From Rhizobium sp. Root1203 (GTDB lineage Bacteria; Pseudomonadota; Alphaproteobacteria; Rhizobiales; Rhizobiaceae), in the NCBI RefSeq assembly GCF_001424945.1, contig NZ_LMCW01000012.1, positions 64,642-128,641 on the forward strand: a stretch of DNA of 64,000 nucleotides, given 5' to 3'. The notes under the pieces were generated by a model. It searched no databases. It was not told the origin of the DNA and worked only from the letters and a program-made list of their open reading frames with translations. The translations under genes were made by a program, and so were the position numbers. Shown one piece after another: positions 28,073 to 36,715 of this stretch (position 1 is its first letter; the number at the start of each line of letters is the position of its first letter).

Positions 28073-29686
28073 ATGATCCGCAATCCCATCCTGCCGGGTT
28101 TCAATCCGGACCCATCCATCTGCCGGGTCGGCGACGACTACTACATCGCCACCTCCACATTCGAATGGTATCCGGGCGTCCAGATTCATCATTCGCGCGA
28201 TCTCGTGAACTGGACGCTGGTACGTCGTCCGCTGGAGCGAAAGTCGCAACTCGACATGCGCGGCAATCCGGATAGCTGCGGTGTCTGGGCCCCCTGTCTT
28301 TCCTATGCGGATGGGTTGTTCTGGCTGGTCTACACCGACGTCAAGCGCTTCGACGGCAACTTCAAGGACGCCCACAACTACATCGTCACGTCGCCTGAAA
28401 TCGAGGGCGAGTGGTCCGAGCCGGTCTACGCGAACTCCTCGGGGTTCGATCCGTCGCTGTTTCACGACGAGGACGGCCGCAAGTGGTTCCTCAACATGCA
28501 GTGGAACCACCGCACCGAAAGCTTCGGCGGCGCGCCGAAGTCGCCGGCCTTCGACGGTATCCTGATGCAGGAGTGGGATCCTGGAACGAAGGCGCTAAAA
28601 GGTCCCATCACGAATATCTTTGCCGGCAGCCCGCTTGGCCTGGTCGAGGGCCCACACCTCTTCCGGCGCAACGGCTACTACTATCTGACGACGGCTGAAG
28701 GCGGCACCGGCTATGACCATGCTGTCACCATGGCGCGCTCGCGCAATATCGACGGTCCGTATGAGATGCATCCACACATGCACCTCATAACGTCGAAGGA
28801 ACATCCCGAAGCCGTGCTGCAGAGGGCAGGCCATGGGCAATATGTCGAAACGCCGGACGGCCAAGTCTACCACACTCATCTCTGCGGTCGCCCGATGCCG
28901 CCAAAGCGGCGCTGCACGCTCGGGCGTGAAACCAGCCTGCAGAAATGTGTCTGGAAGGACGACGGCTGGCTCTACCTTGCAAACGGCACGACCGTGCCCG
29001 ATGTCGCGGTGCCGGGACTGAATGGTGCGGTTCCCGTCGAAGGACCGACACGAACTGAATACAGCTTCGATGGCGGCAAGCTGCCTGCCGATTTCCAATG
29101 GCTTCGCACGCCCCAACCTGAGCGGATCTTCAATCTGACCGACCGCCCCGGCCATCTCAGGCTTGTCGCGCGCGAAAGCGTCGGCTCGTGGTTCGAGCAG
29201 TCGCTGGTCGCCCGCCGGCAGGAGCACCACAGCTTTCGTGCCGAGACCGTGGTAGAGTTCGATCCGGACACCTACCAGCAGGCTGCCGGCCTGACGCACT
29301 ACTACAACCGTCACAAGTTCCACGCCGTGGTGGTGACGCTGCACGAAAAGCTTGGGCGCTGTGTCACCATCCTGTCTTGCGACGGCGACTACCCGAACAG
29401 CCGCCTCAACTTTCCGGCAGGCAGCGGCGTTGCACTTCCGGCCGAAGGGCGCGTGCAGCTTTCCATGGAAATCCGCGAAAATGACTTGCAGTTTTTCTGG
29501 CAGACGGAAGGCAAGGGCAACTGGCAGGCGATCGGTCCGGTGCTTGACGCCGGCGTCGTTTCCGACGAGGGCGGACGCGGCGAGCATGGTTCGTTTACAG
29601 GGGCTTTCGCAGGCGTCTTGGCATTCGACACTTCGGGCCGCGCCAAGACGGCCGACTTCGACTGGTTCAACTACGAAGAGCTCTGA
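28073..29686 (+). CDS. Glycoside hydrolase family 43 (beta-xylosidase/arabinofuranosidase-like)
   Basis: A 537-residue enzyme of the cytoplasmic GH43 beta-xylosidase group. The five-bladed propeller starts NPILPGFNPDPSICRVG, with the general base at D13. GFDPSLFHDEDGRKW holds the pKa-modulating aspartate and GLVEGPHLF the acid glutamate. A C-terminal beta-sandwich follows. No signal peptide. GAGGAGGAGACGCC precedes the ATG. Together with the GH2 enzyme it suggests use of hemicellulose-derived oligosaccharides. Confidence 0.9.
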   Translation: MIRNPILPGFNPDPSICRVGDDYYIATSTFEWYPGVQIHHSRDLVNWTLVRRPLERKSQLDMRGNPDSCGVWAPCLSYADGLFWLVYTDVKRFDGNFKDAHNYIVTSPEIEGEWSEPVYANSSGFDPSLFHDEDGRKWFLNMQWNHRTESFGGAPKSPAFDGILMQEWDPGTKALKGPITNIFAGSPLGLVEGPHLFRRNGYYYLTTAEGGTGYDHAVTMARSRNIDGPYEMHPHMHLITSKEHPEAVLQRAGHGQYVETPDGQVYHTHLCGRPMPPKRRCTLGRETSLQKCVWKDDGWLYLANGTTVPDVAVPGLNGAVPVEGPTRTEYSFDGGKLPADFQWLRTPQPERIFNLTDRPGHLRLVARESVGSWFEQSLVARRQEHHSFRAETVVEFDPDTYQQAAGLTHYYNRHKFHAVVVTLHEKLGRCVTILSCDGDYPNSRLNFPAGSGVALPAEGRVQLSMEIRENDLQFFWQTEGKGNWQAIGPVLDAGVVSDEGGRGEHGSFTGAFAGVLAFDTSGRAKTADFDWFNYEEL

Positions 29687-29694
29687 TCGATCGC

Positions 29695-29732
29695 CGGCAT
29701 CACCCGCAAACGCTGGGTGATGCCGCATTTTT
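29695..29732 (+). terminator. Intrinsic terminator after the GH43 gene
   Basis: An 11-bp stem, CGGCATCACCC (29695-29705) with GGGTGATGCCG (29715-29725), with a 9-nt loop and then CATTTTTC. A good Rho-independent terminator closing the carbohydrate locus. Confidence 0.85.
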
Positions 29733-29849
29733 CAGTTTAACCTACGTATTTAAGCATATGTTACTATTACATAAGTTTAATATATCTTTCAGTTTCGGTT
29801 CATCTTTTTCGCCCTAGGTTCCGGACGTGTTCAACACGAGGAACCCCCA

Positions 29850-30164
29850 ATGAAAAAGCTCTTCGCCGTCCTCCTTTCCGCTTCTTTCCTGGCTGCGCCG
29901 CTGGTTGCTGCGACGGAAGCGAGCGCTCAGGACCATCGCCGCCCTGTTGTGGTGGAGCGTGACGTTCATGTGACGAAATACAAGTGGAGCCGCGGCCATC
30001 GCATAAGCCCCGCCGAACGCCGTCACATGCAGGACGTTCGCGACTACCGCCGCTATCGCCTGTCGGCTCCTCCACGCGGCTATCGCTGGGTTCGCGTGGA
30101 TAACGACTACCTGCTGATCGGCACCGCCAGCGGCGTGATCTCCAACATCATAGCCGGGCGCTAG
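29850..30164 (+). CDS. RcnB-family periplasmic protein
   Basis: A 104-residue exported protein. A signal peptide of about 26 residues ends near ASAQDHRR. The mature part is rich in Arg and Tyr and ends with PRGYRWVRVDNDYLLIGTASGVISNII, the RcnB domain signature. RcnB in E. coli modulates nickel/cobalt efflux from the periplasm; most relatives have no known role. An AT-rich stretch (29740-29800) upstream likely holds its promoter. A hairpin with a T run follows. Confidence 0.85.
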   Translation: MKKLFAVLLSASFLAAPLVAATEASAQDHRRPVVVERDVHVTKYKWSRGHRISPAERRHMQDVRDYRRYRLSAPPRGYRWVRVDNDYLLIGTASGVISNIIAGR

Positions 30165-30185
30165 AAGCTCCAGGGCAGACTATCG

Positions 30186-30217
30186 GAAGGGCGGCGATGG
30201 CCGTCCTTCTTGCTTTT
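30186..30217 (+). terminator. Intrinsic terminator after the RcnB-like gene
   Basis: GAAGGGCGGC (30186-30195) pairs with GCCGTCCTTC (30200-30209) with one G-U pair and a GATG tetraloop, then TTGCTTTT. The rest of the 230-bp gap to the CobW gene holds no feature I can support. Confidence 0.75.
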
Positions 30218-30394
30218 GCCTCACCTACGGCGAGGAGGTCGCTCGCGCCGACAACAGCCGCTGGGCAACGTTCTTCAACAGGTTGCCGGCGGTGGGTTCT
30301 CTCTCCGCTTGAGGCGGTGTCTGCAATCCGTCAATCGGCGGAAGCGGCTCGCATTCCTCGCATAGGCAGCGATATCGTTTGGCGGGAGGTACCG

Positions 30395-31600
30395 TCATGC
30401 GGCCCGGTCTCCCCACCTTGCAAAGGGGTCCGGCAGGTTCCTCCATCTCTCCGGCGCGAAATCCTGCTCGTCGATCAGACACGCATCCAGCTCGCTCCGG
30501 ATCCAGCCTTCATTCATCGGGTCCGCTCCGATGAATACGATCTCCTGGCGCCGATCGCCCCAGGTCGGATCGAGGTAGAGAGAGATCGCATTGAGGAAGT
30601 GCTGATCCTTGGGCCACTGGTCGCGCGGCACCGCGGCCCACCATAGCCCCATCCGGCTTGTTCGCAGGATGGCGCCGGCCTGGCTGATTTCCCCGACATG
30701 ATGCGGCCGTGTGGCAAGCCAGAAGAAGCCTTTGGCACGCACGACGCCTGGCCAGGACGCGTCGAGAAATTGTTGCAGCTTGAGCGGATCGAAGGGACGT
30801 TTCTCGCGGTAGACGAAGGAGCGGATACCGTATTCCTCGGTTTCCGCTACATGGTCCTTGAAACCGTGCAGTTCCTTGTACCAGAGCGGATGCGTCTCTG
30901 CGCGATCGATGTCGAAAAGGCCGGTCCCAAGGACGTCTTTCAGGTCGACCTTGCCGAAATCGGCCTCGATGAGCCGCGCGTCCGGATTGAGGCCGACGAT
31001 GATCTGACGCGCGGCTTCGCGTTCCGAGTGCGTCGCCGTGCCGATCTTGTTGAGGACCACGACGTCAGCGAATTCGATCTGCTCGACGAGCAGATCAACG
31101 ACGGTGCGGTTGTCGCCGCTGCCGGCGCTCTCTCCGCGCTCCGCGAGGAAGTCGGCGCAACCATAGTCGGCGAGCAGGTTGGCCGCGTCGACGACCGTCA
31201 CCATGGTGTCCAGCCGTGCGACATCGGAAAGGCTCTCGCCGTTCTCGTCGCGGAATTCGAACGTCGTGGCGACAGGAAGCGGCTCGGCGATGCCGGTCGA
31301 CTCGATCAGCAGATAATCGAAGCGCCCCTTTTCCGCGAGTTGCCGAACCTCCCTGAGCAGATCGTCGCGCAGGGTGCAGCAGATGCAGCCGTTGGTCATC
31401 TCAACCAGCTGTTCGTCTGTCCGCGACAGGTTGGCGCCGCCTTCACGCACGAGTGCTGCGTCGATGTTGACCTCGCTCATGTCGTTGACGATGACTGCCA
31501 CCCTCATTCCCTCGCGGTTCGCCAGCACGTGGTTGAGCAGGGTAGTCTTGCCGGCGCCGAGAAATCCGGAGAGGACGGTGACCGGTAGCTTTCTATCCAT
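30395..31600 (-). CDS. CobW/COG0523 GTP-binding protein, probable zinc-responsive metallochaperone
   Basis: A 401-residue G3E GTPase. P-loop [15 protein letters not shown], metal-binding motif [21 protein letters not shown] and guanine-specificity NKIG are all present, with a C-terminal CobW domain ending near [15 protein letters not shown]. Such proteins load or store zinc under limitation. A Zur-like palindrome lies 15 bp before the start, and the znu genes are adjacent. I prefer the ATG at 31600, with GGAG 7 bp upstream, over ATG at 31612. Confidence 0.9.
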   Translation of the reverse strand: MDRKLPVTVLSGFLGAGKTTLLNHVLANREGMRVAVIVNDMSEVNIDAALVREGGANLSRTDEQLVEMTNGCICCTLRDDLLREVRQLAEKGRFDYLLIESTGIAEPLPVATTFEFRDENGESLSDVARLDTMVTVVDAANLLADYGCADFLAERGESAGSGDNRTVVDLLVEQIEFADVVVLNKIGTATHSEREAARQIIVGLNPDARLIEADFGKVDLKDVLGTGLFDIDRAETHPLWYKELHGFKDHVAETEEYGIRSFVYREKRPFDPLKLQQFLDASWPGVVRAKGFFWLATRPHHVGEISQAGAILRTSRMGLWWAAVPRDQWPKDQHFLNAISLYLDPTWGDRRQEIVFIGADPMNEGWIRSELDACLIDEQDFAPERWRNLPDPFARWGDRAA

Positions 31601-31614
31601 CGTTGACTCCATTT

Positions 31615-31633
31615 AATGTTATACTATTACATT
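31615..31633 (-). promoter_or_regulatory. Zur box upstream of the CobW-type GTPase
   Basis: AATGTTATACTATTACATT is a 19-bp palindrome with only one mismatched pair outside its centre. It matches the alphaproteobacterial Zur pattern built on TGTTATA-N-TATAACA. The position next to the start codon means zinc-bound Zur would block transcription. Confidence 0.8.
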
Positions 31634-31678
31634 TCAATTGCTGAAAAAGGCGGACTCCGGGTCCGCCTCATCGAGCCT

Positions 31679-32677
31679 TCAGCTTTCGCTTGAAAGGCAG
31701 TCCTTCATGCTATTGGCAATTCCACGCATGAGGTTGAAGTAGAGATCCGGACCGGCATCGAGTGTTGCGGCTTCCGGATCGAGCGCGCCCGGCTTTGCCT
31801 TCGTGCCTTCGATGACAACATCGACGAGGCGGGGCTGGAATTGCGGCTCCGCGAAGACACAGGTGGCGCCGAGACCGGCAACTTTCTTGCGAATCTCCGA
31901 TACGCGCTCTGCGCCTGGAATGGTTTCCGGGCTGACGGTGATGGAGCCGGCGACGCGAACCTTGTAGCGGTGCTCGAAATACTGATAGGCATCGTGGAAC
32001 ACGATGAAAGGTTTGTCCTTCACCGGCGACACGATGCCGGCAATCTCCACATCGAGTGCATCCAGCCTGTCGTCGAGCGCCTTGGCATTGGCCTGATAGG
32101 ACAGCGCGTTGGCAGGATCTGCCGCGACGAGCGTGGTGGTGATCTCGGCGGCCATGGCCTTGGCGTTCATCGGGTCGAGCCAGAGGTGAGTGTCAAACGC
32201 ACCGTGATCGTGGTCGGCCTCTGCGTGTTCATGGCCCTCGTGGCCTTCGCCCGCATGCCCTTCACCTAAATGTCCTGCTGCAGCGTGTTCGTCGCCGTCG
32301 TCATGCGGCTCGAAGGCGCCGCCTTCGCGGAATTTGAGCTTGGTCAGCCCGGGTGCGCGGTCCAGCTCTGCAACCGTTGCGTCCGAACCCAGCGCTTCCA
32401 GCGGCTTTTCCAAGAATGCTTCGAGCCCTGGACCGACCCAGAATACGACCTTGGCGTCCTGGAGGGCGCGGGCGTTCGACGGCTTCATCGTGTAAGTGTG
32501 GGGCGAGGCCGCGCCGTCGACGATCAGTTCCGGCTTGCCAACGCCTTGCATGATCGCCGACACCAGCGAATGGACCGGTTTGATCGAGGTGACGACGACT
32601 GGCGCGTCGGCTGTTCTGGCCGCTCCGGCAAAAAGGATCGCAGGGATTGCGAGGGTAAGGCCCGTCGCGAGTTTCAT
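31679..32677 (-). CDS. znuA: High-affinity zinc ABC transporter, periplasmic binding protein
   Basis: A 332-residue cluster A-I metal-binding protein. A signal peptide ends near AGAARTADA; the mature start is VVVTSIKPVHSLVSAI. The acidic histidine-rich loop (HDDGDEHAAAGHLGEGH and following, about residues 125-165) is typical of zinc-specific members. THLWLDPMNAKAMA gives a further metal ligand. I prefer the second ATG at 32677, which has GGAG 7 bp upstream; 32683 is an alternative. Divergent from znuCB-zur over a gap with two Zur-like boxes. Confidence 0.93.
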   Translation of the reverse strand: MKLATGLTLAIPAILFAGAARTADAPVVVTSIKPVHSLVSAIMQGVGKPELIVDGAASPHTYTMKPSNARALQDAKVVFWVGPGLEAFLEKPLEALGSDATVAELDRAPGLTKLKFREGGAFEPHDDGDEHAAAGHLGEGHAGEGHEGHEHAEADHDHGAFDTHLWLDPMNAKAMAAEITTTLVAADPANALSYQANAKALDDRLDALDVEIAGIVSPVKDKPFIVFHDAYQYFEHRYKVRVAGSITVSPETIPGAERVSEIRKKVAGLGATCVFAEPQFQPRLVDVVIEGTKAKPGALDPEAATLDAGPDLYFNLMRGIANSMKDCLSSES

Positions 32678-32702
32678 CGGCATGCTCCGCTTGAATTGCG
32701 AT

Positions 32703-32717
32703 TGTTATGTTATTACA
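32703..32717. promoter_or_regulatory. Zur-like box, proximal to znuA
   Basis: TGTTATGTTATTACA has TGTTAT and ATTACA arms around a 3-bp centre, with one mismatch to the inverted repeat. It lies in the 101-bp divergent znuA/znuC gap, 22 bp centre to centre from the second box. Confidence 0.7.
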
Positions 32718-32724
32718 TCAATTG

Positions 32725-32739
32725 CGTTATGCTATAACG
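32725..32739. promoter_or_regulatory. Zur-like box, proximal to znuC
   Basis: CGTTATGCTATAACG has perfect 6-bp arms CGTTAT/ATAACG around a 3-bp centre. Together with the neighbouring box it gives each divergent znu promoter its own site, spaced about two helical turns apart. Confidence 0.75.
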
Positions 32740-32778
32740 TGTGCGATAGCAGTGCGCAACAGGACTTTCGGAAATTTA

Positions 32779-33738
32779 ATGTCATCTCCCGCAAATTCCG
32801 AGGCGAAGCCGCTAGTCTCGCTTTCCAATGTCGGTGTCCGGCGAAACGGTCGGTGGCTGGTGCGTGGCGTCGATTTCTCGGTTTCGCGCGGCGAAATCGT
32901 GACGCTGATCGGCCCGAACGGCTCCGGCAAATCAACCACCGTCAAGACTGCGATCGGCGTGCTGAAGCCGGACGAGGGCAGGGTGGACCGCGCCTCCGGT
33001 CTCAAGGTCGGTTATGTACCGCAGAAGCTTGCGATCGACTGGACGCTGCCGCTTACCGTTCGTCGTCTGATGACCCTCACGGGGCCGCTTTCCGACACCG
33101 ATATGATGGCGGCGCTCGATGCCGTCGGGCTTTCGCACATGGCTGGGGCCGAGGTGCAGCATCTCTCAGGCGGCGAATTCCAGCGAGCGCTGATGGCGCG
33201 CGCCATCGCCCGCAAGCCTGATCTGCTTGTGCTGGACGAACCTGTCCAGGGCGTCGATTTTTCGGGCGAGATCGCGCTCTACGACCTGATAAAGTCGATC
33301 CGCAATACCTCCGGCTGCGGAATTTTGCTGATTTCGCACGATTTGCACGTCGTTATGGCAGCCACCGACACTGTGATCTGCCTCAACGGGCATGTCTGCT
33401 GCCGTGGCACGCCGCAAGCCGTGACGCAGAGCGCCGAGTATGTCCGTCTCTTCGGGAGTCGCGCAGCACAGGCGCTCGCCGTCTACAGCCACAATCACGA
33501 CCATACTCATCTGCCAGACGGCCGCGTTCTGCATTCGGATGGAACGGTAACGGATCATTGCCATCCCGACGACGGACACCACCATGGTCAGGATGGGCAC
33601 GATCATGCCGGCCATGATCACGGAGGTCACGATCACGGGGACCATGCGCACCGCGATCATGCCGGCCACACTCATCATGATCGCACGACTGCCAATCACA
33701 GCCATGGGCATCATCCGGCGGGAGAGCGGCATGTTTGA
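32779..33738 (+). CDS. znuC: Zinc ABC transporter ATP-binding protein with histidine-rich tail
   Basis: A 319-residue ATPase: Walker A GPNGSGKST, signature LSGGEFQRALMARAI, Walker B LLVLDEPVQGVD and H-loop ISHDLHVV. The last 80 residues or so are an unusual histidine/aspartate-rich extension with repeats such as HDHAGHDHGGHDHG. It is probably a metal-binding tail on the cytoplasmic face. The ATG at 32779 is used because homology starts there; znuB overlaps the 3' end by 8 bp. Confidence 0.93.
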   Translation: MSSPANSEAKPLVSLSNVGVRRNGRWLVRGVDFSVSRGEIVTLIGPNGSGKSTTVKTAIGVLKPDEGRVDRASGLKVGYVPQKLAIDWTLPLTVRRLMTLTGPLSDTDMMAALDAVGLSHMAGAEVQHLSGGEFQRALMARAIARKPDLLVLDEPVQGVDFSGEIALYDLIKSIRNTSGCGILLISHDLHVVMAATDTVICLNGHVCCRGTPQAVTQSAEYVRLFGSRAAQALAVYSHNHDHTHLPDGRVLHSDGTVTDHCHPDDGHHHGQDGHDHAGHDHGGHDHGDHAHRDHAGHTHHDRTTANHSHGHHPAGERHV

Positions 33739-34549
33739 CGATTTCTTCGTTCGCGCGATCCTTGCGGGCGTCGGGCTGGCGCTGACGACAGGGCCGCTCG
33801 GCTGCTTCATCATCTGGCGTCGCATGGCATATTTCGGCGATACGATCGCCCATTCCGCACTGCTCGGCGTGGCGCTGTCGCTGCTCCTGCAGTTTAACGT
33901 GACGCTCGCGGTCTTCATCGTGGCGGCGACGGTGTCGATCCTGCTGCTCTTCCTGCAGAAGCGGCAGGCGTTGTCGGCAGATGCGCTGCTCGGCATCCTT
34001 TCGCATGCGACGCTGGCGATCGGCCTTGTGATGGTCGCATTCATGAGTTGGGTGCGCATTGACCTCATCGCTTTCCTGTTCGGTGATATTCTCGCCGTAT
34101 CGAAGACGGATATCGTTTTCATCTGGGGTGGTGGCATTCTGGTTTTGGCTGCAATCGCCTGGCTCTGGCGACCGCTGCTCGCTTCGACGGTCAATCCCGA
34201 GCTTGCCGAGGCCGAGGGGTTGCGGCCGGAGAGGGCGCGTCTGTTCTTCATGCTGCTGATGGCGGTCGTGATCGCGATCGCAATGAAGATCGTCGGTATC
34301 ATGTTGATTACCTCGCTGCTGATCATCCCGGCGGCAGCCGCGCGCAGGTTTTCGCCGACACCCGAGGTCATGGCGGTGCTCGCCTCGCTGATCGGCGCCG
34401 TTGCTGTCGTCGGTGGTCTCTTCGGCTCGCTTACCTACGATACGCCGTCGGGTCCCTCGATCGTCGTGGCGGCATTGATACTCTTCATCCTCAGCCTGCT
34501 GCCCAGGCGCGTGCGGGGACAAGCGGCAATGGAAGGACAAGGCTCATGA
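33731..34549 (+). CDS. znuB: Zinc ABC transporter permease
   Basis: A 272-residue ABC-3 family membrane protein with about eight hydrophobic segments. It begins MFDDFFVRAILAGVGLALTT; GGAGAGCGGC precedes the ATG. FIIWRRMAYFGDTIAHSALLG carries the family's conserved motif. It overlaps znuC by 8 bp and zur by 4 bp (ATGA), so the three genes form one operon. Confidence 0.93.
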   Translation: MFDDFFVRAILAGVGLALTTGPLGCFIIWRRMAYFGDTIAHSALLGVALSLLLQFNVTLAVFIVAATVSILLLFLQKRQALSADALLGILSHATLAIGLVMVAFMSWVRIDLIAFLFGDILAVSKTDIVFIWGGGILVLAAIAWLWRPLLASTVNPELAEAEGLRPERARLFFMLLMAVVIAIAMKIVGIMLITSLLIIPAAAARRFSPTPEVMAVLASLIGAVAVVGGLFGSLTYDTPSGPSIVVAALILFILSLLPRRVRGQAAMEGQGS

Positions 34550-34944
34550 ACGCACCGCCACTGACCAAGAACCAGGCCCTTGTCTTCGACGTGCTGGAAA
34601 AGGCGGAAGGGCCGCTCAGCGCCTACACGATCCTCGACAAACTTCGCGATCACGGCTTTCGCGCGCCGCTCCAGGTCTATCGGGCACTGGAGAAGCTGCT
34701 TGAATACGGCGTCGTGCATCGGCTCGAAAGCATCAATTCCTTCGTTGCCTGCGCCCATCCCGGCGAGAATTGCCACAGCCATGGCATCGTCGCCTTCGCC
34801 ATCTGCGAGAGCTGCGGGCAGGTGATGGAGTTCCACGATCACGAGGTGGACCATCGCCTGATGGACTGGACACGGGGCAAGAAATTCAAGGCCGAAAAGA
34901 CGACGATCGAAATTCGCGGCCTTTGCGAGGCCTGTGCGGCCTAG
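34546..34944 (+). CDS. zur: Zinc uptake regulator Zur (Fur family)
   Basis: A 132-residue Fur-family repressor. The winged HTH is LSAYTILDKLRDHGFRAPLQ and VYRALEKLLEYGVVHRLE. Metal-binding residues lie in CAHPGENCHSHGIVAFAICESCGQ and DHEVDH, with a C-terminal CEACAA. The two CxxC pairs fit the structural zinc site of Zur. It is translated from an ATGA overlap with znuB, so the repressor is made from the operon it probably controls. Confidence 0.92.
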   Translation: MNAPPLTKNQALVFDVLEKAEGPLSAYTILDKLRDHGFRAPLQVYRALEKLLEYGVVHRLESINSFVACAHPGENCHSHGIVAFAICESCGQVMEFHDHEVDHRLMDWTRGKKFKAEKTTIEIRGLCEACAA

Positions 34945-34988
34945 AGCGTCGACACGGCGGCGCCAATCCTACGTCGATCCCCGTGGGG

Positions 34989-35516
34989 TTAGAGAGCCTT
35001 CAGGTCTCGCGCGAAACGATGCCAGTTGGCGACATATCTCTCGGCCGACGTCCGCAGGCCGTCGATCGCCTTGTCATCCAGGGTACGGATTGCGCGGGCT
35101 GGCGATCCGACAATCAGCGAGTTGTCCGGAAACTCCTTGCCTTCGGTGATCAGCGCATTGGCGCCGACGAGGCAGTTGTTGCCGATCCTCGCGCCGTTGA
35201 GGATCGTCGCGCCCATGCCGACCAGGGAATTGTCGCCGATGGTGCAGCCGTGGACGATTGCGTGGTGGCCGATGGTGCAGCCTTTGCCGATCACGACAGG
35301 TGCGCCGGGATCGGTATGCAGCATCGCTCCTTCCTGTACGTTGGTCGCTTCGCCGACGGTGATCGGTTCGTTGTCGCCGCGCAGCACCGCGCCGAACCAG
35401 ATTCCGACATCGGCACCGAGGACGACGTCGCCGATCACGTGGGCGTCCGGAGCAATCCAGTATGTCCCGGCGGGCGGCAGTTTCGGTTTCAATCCACCCA
35501 GGGCGTAGACAGGCAT
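34989..35516 (-). CDS. Gamma carbonic anhydrase-like hexapeptide-repeat protein
   Basis: A 175-residue left-handed beta-helix protein. Hexapeptide repeats run from IGDVVLGADVGIWFGAVLRG to ATILNGARIGNNCLVGANAL. Histidines in HTDPGAPVVIGKGCTIGHH and HGCTIGD match the trimer-interface zinc site. GGAGGAAAAGCG precedes the ATG at 35516. Family members range from carbonic anhydrases to proteins with no proven activity. It lies 13 bp downstream of the next leftward gene. Confidence 0.86.
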   Translation of the reverse strand: MPVYALGGLKPKLPPAGTYWIAPDAHVIGDVVLGADVGIWFGAVLRGDNEPITVGEATNVQEGAMLHTDPGAPVVIGKGCTIGHHAIVHGCTIGDNSLVGMGATILNGARIGNNCLVGANALITEGKEFPDNSLIVGSPARAIRTLDDKAIDGLRTSAERYVANWHRFARDLKAL

Positions 35517-35529
35517 CGCTTTTCCTCCG

Positions 35530-36222
35530 TTAGGCGACGGTGACGCCAAGCGTTGCAACGCCGTCAATGCCGCAATCCACCCGGTCCCCACGCCTGACGG
35601 CGCCGACGCCTGCCGGCGTGCCGGTCATGACGATATCGCCGGGAGCGAGCGTGAACAGCTTCGAAAGCTCGGCGATGATTTCCGGCACTTTCCAGATCAT
35701 CTGGTTGAGATCGCCATCCTGGACGCGTTTGCCGTTGAGGTCGAGCCAGATGCGGCCGGCTGACGGATGTCCGAGCCTGGCCGCAGGGACGATGGCCGAG
35801 ACCGGTGCGGAATGTTCGAAGGCCTTTGCGACTTCCCAGGGGCGGCCGAGCTTCTTGGCTTCGGCCTGCAGGTCGCGCCGCGTGAAATCGACGCCGACGG
35901 CGTAGCCGTAGACGCAGTCAAGCGCCGCTTCGGTCGCGATGTTTCGGCCGCCTGCTTTCAAGGCCAGAACGCATTCGACCTCGAAATGAACGTCGTTCGA
36001 AAGCGAAGGATAGGGAAAATCCTCGCCCGCCGGCAGAAGGTTGTCGGCGTTCTTCTGGAAGAAGAAGGGCGGCTCGCGGCTCGGGTCATGGCCCATCTCT
36101 ATCGCATGGTCTGCATAGTTCCGGCCGACGCAATAGACACGGCGGACCGGGAAGCGCTCGGACAGGCCCTCGACGGGCAGCAGGACGGGCTTTGGAAGAG
36201 GAATGACGGTGGCGGTGGACAT
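35530..36222 (-). CDS. Fumarylacetoacetate hydrolase family protein
   Basis: A 230-residue FAH-fold enzyme. VYCVGRNYADHAIEMG, PPFFFQKNADNLLPAG, the metal-binding E-x-E in HFEVECVLAL and the aspartate in YAVGVDFTRRDLQ are visible. GDIVMTGTPAGVGAV closes the active site. Relatives hydrolyse or decarboxylate beta-diketo acids or oxaloacetate-like compounds; the substrate is not known. The ATG at 36222 is used, giving the usual length. Confidence 0.85.
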   Translation of the reverse strand: MSTATVIPLPKPVLLPVEGLSERFPVRRVYCVGRNYADHAIEMGHDPSREPPFFFQKNADNLLPAGEDFPYPSLSNDVHFEVECVLALKAGGRNIATEAALDCVYGYAVGVDFTRRDLQAEAKKLGRPWEVAKAFEHSAPVSAIVPAARLGHPSAGRIWLDLNGKRVQDGDLNQMIWKVPEIIAELSKLFTLAPGDIVMTGTPAGVGAVRRGDRVDCGIDGVATLGVTVA

Positions 36223-36411
36223 GACGCGCTCTTGCTGTTCTGCGACTCCCATCATCTTAGCCGGAAAGAGCCGAGAGGGGAAAGCGCAGTTCGGTGGTTC
36301 GTACGATCCTTGAGCCGAACCCGGCCGCGACACTCCGACCAGCAATTCCAGCATTGCTGCCCCGCGTGGGGAAAACTGGTGTTTTTCGGCGCTTTGGGTT
36401 ATGAGCGCGGC

Positions 36412-36510
36412 ATGACGACTTCTCATTTTTATGCCGAGGCCCTGAAAACCGGCCAGCCGATCTTCGCGGTCGCACCCATGATCGACTGGACGATTTCGAT
36501 AAAAAGCTGA
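36412..36510 (+). pseudogene. dusA: dusA 5' fragment, interrupted by the prophage
   Basis: The first 27 codons read MTTSHFYAEALKTGQPIFAV then APMIDWT. This is the start of tRNA-dihydrouridine synthase A (FMN-dependent reduction of U20 in tRNA). Homologues continue DRHC after DWT; here the reading changes right after the GACTGGAC bases and stops at 36510. dusA is a known integration target of temperate phages and other mobile elements. An intact or restored copy should lie at the other end of the element. Confidence 0.85.
36470..36491. mobile_element. Left attachment site (attL) of the prophage in dusA
   Basis: The last bases that agree with a normal dusA are ATGATCGACTGGAC, ending at 36491. 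Phage-like genes begin beyond this point and no host gene is recognised to the right end of the window. The crossover core must lie within or just before this stretch; exact limits need the attR sequence. Confidence 0.65.
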
Positions 36511-36537
36511 TTAGTTTCAAGGATGTTAGTTTTTCTG

Positions 36538-36555
36538 TAGCACTTTTGTAGCATA
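36538..36555. repeat. Direct TGTAGCA repeat near attL
   Basis: TGTAGCA occurs twice, 11 bp apart, about 45 bp inside the element. Short direct repeats at this distance from a core are the usual form of arm-type integrase sites. The remainder of 36511-36715 holds no gene I can support. Confidence 0.35.
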
Positions 36556-36715
36556 CCTTGGGCGGTAATGTGCTTTTTGATCCGAAGCGAGGCGGCCACG
36601 GGGTGGCGCGAGACCATCCTCGGTCAAATACCAGTCAACAGCCCCGCGCAATAATACAAGTCCATTTACTTTCCGCAGGGACTACTATCTATCTGTCGAC
36701 CACCGAGGTGTTGTC

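Noticed and set aside
36429..36617. Minus-strand frame across attL, tested as an integrase 3' end
   Set aside because: No tyrosine-recombinase motifs and only 62 codons; it is partly antisense to dusA.
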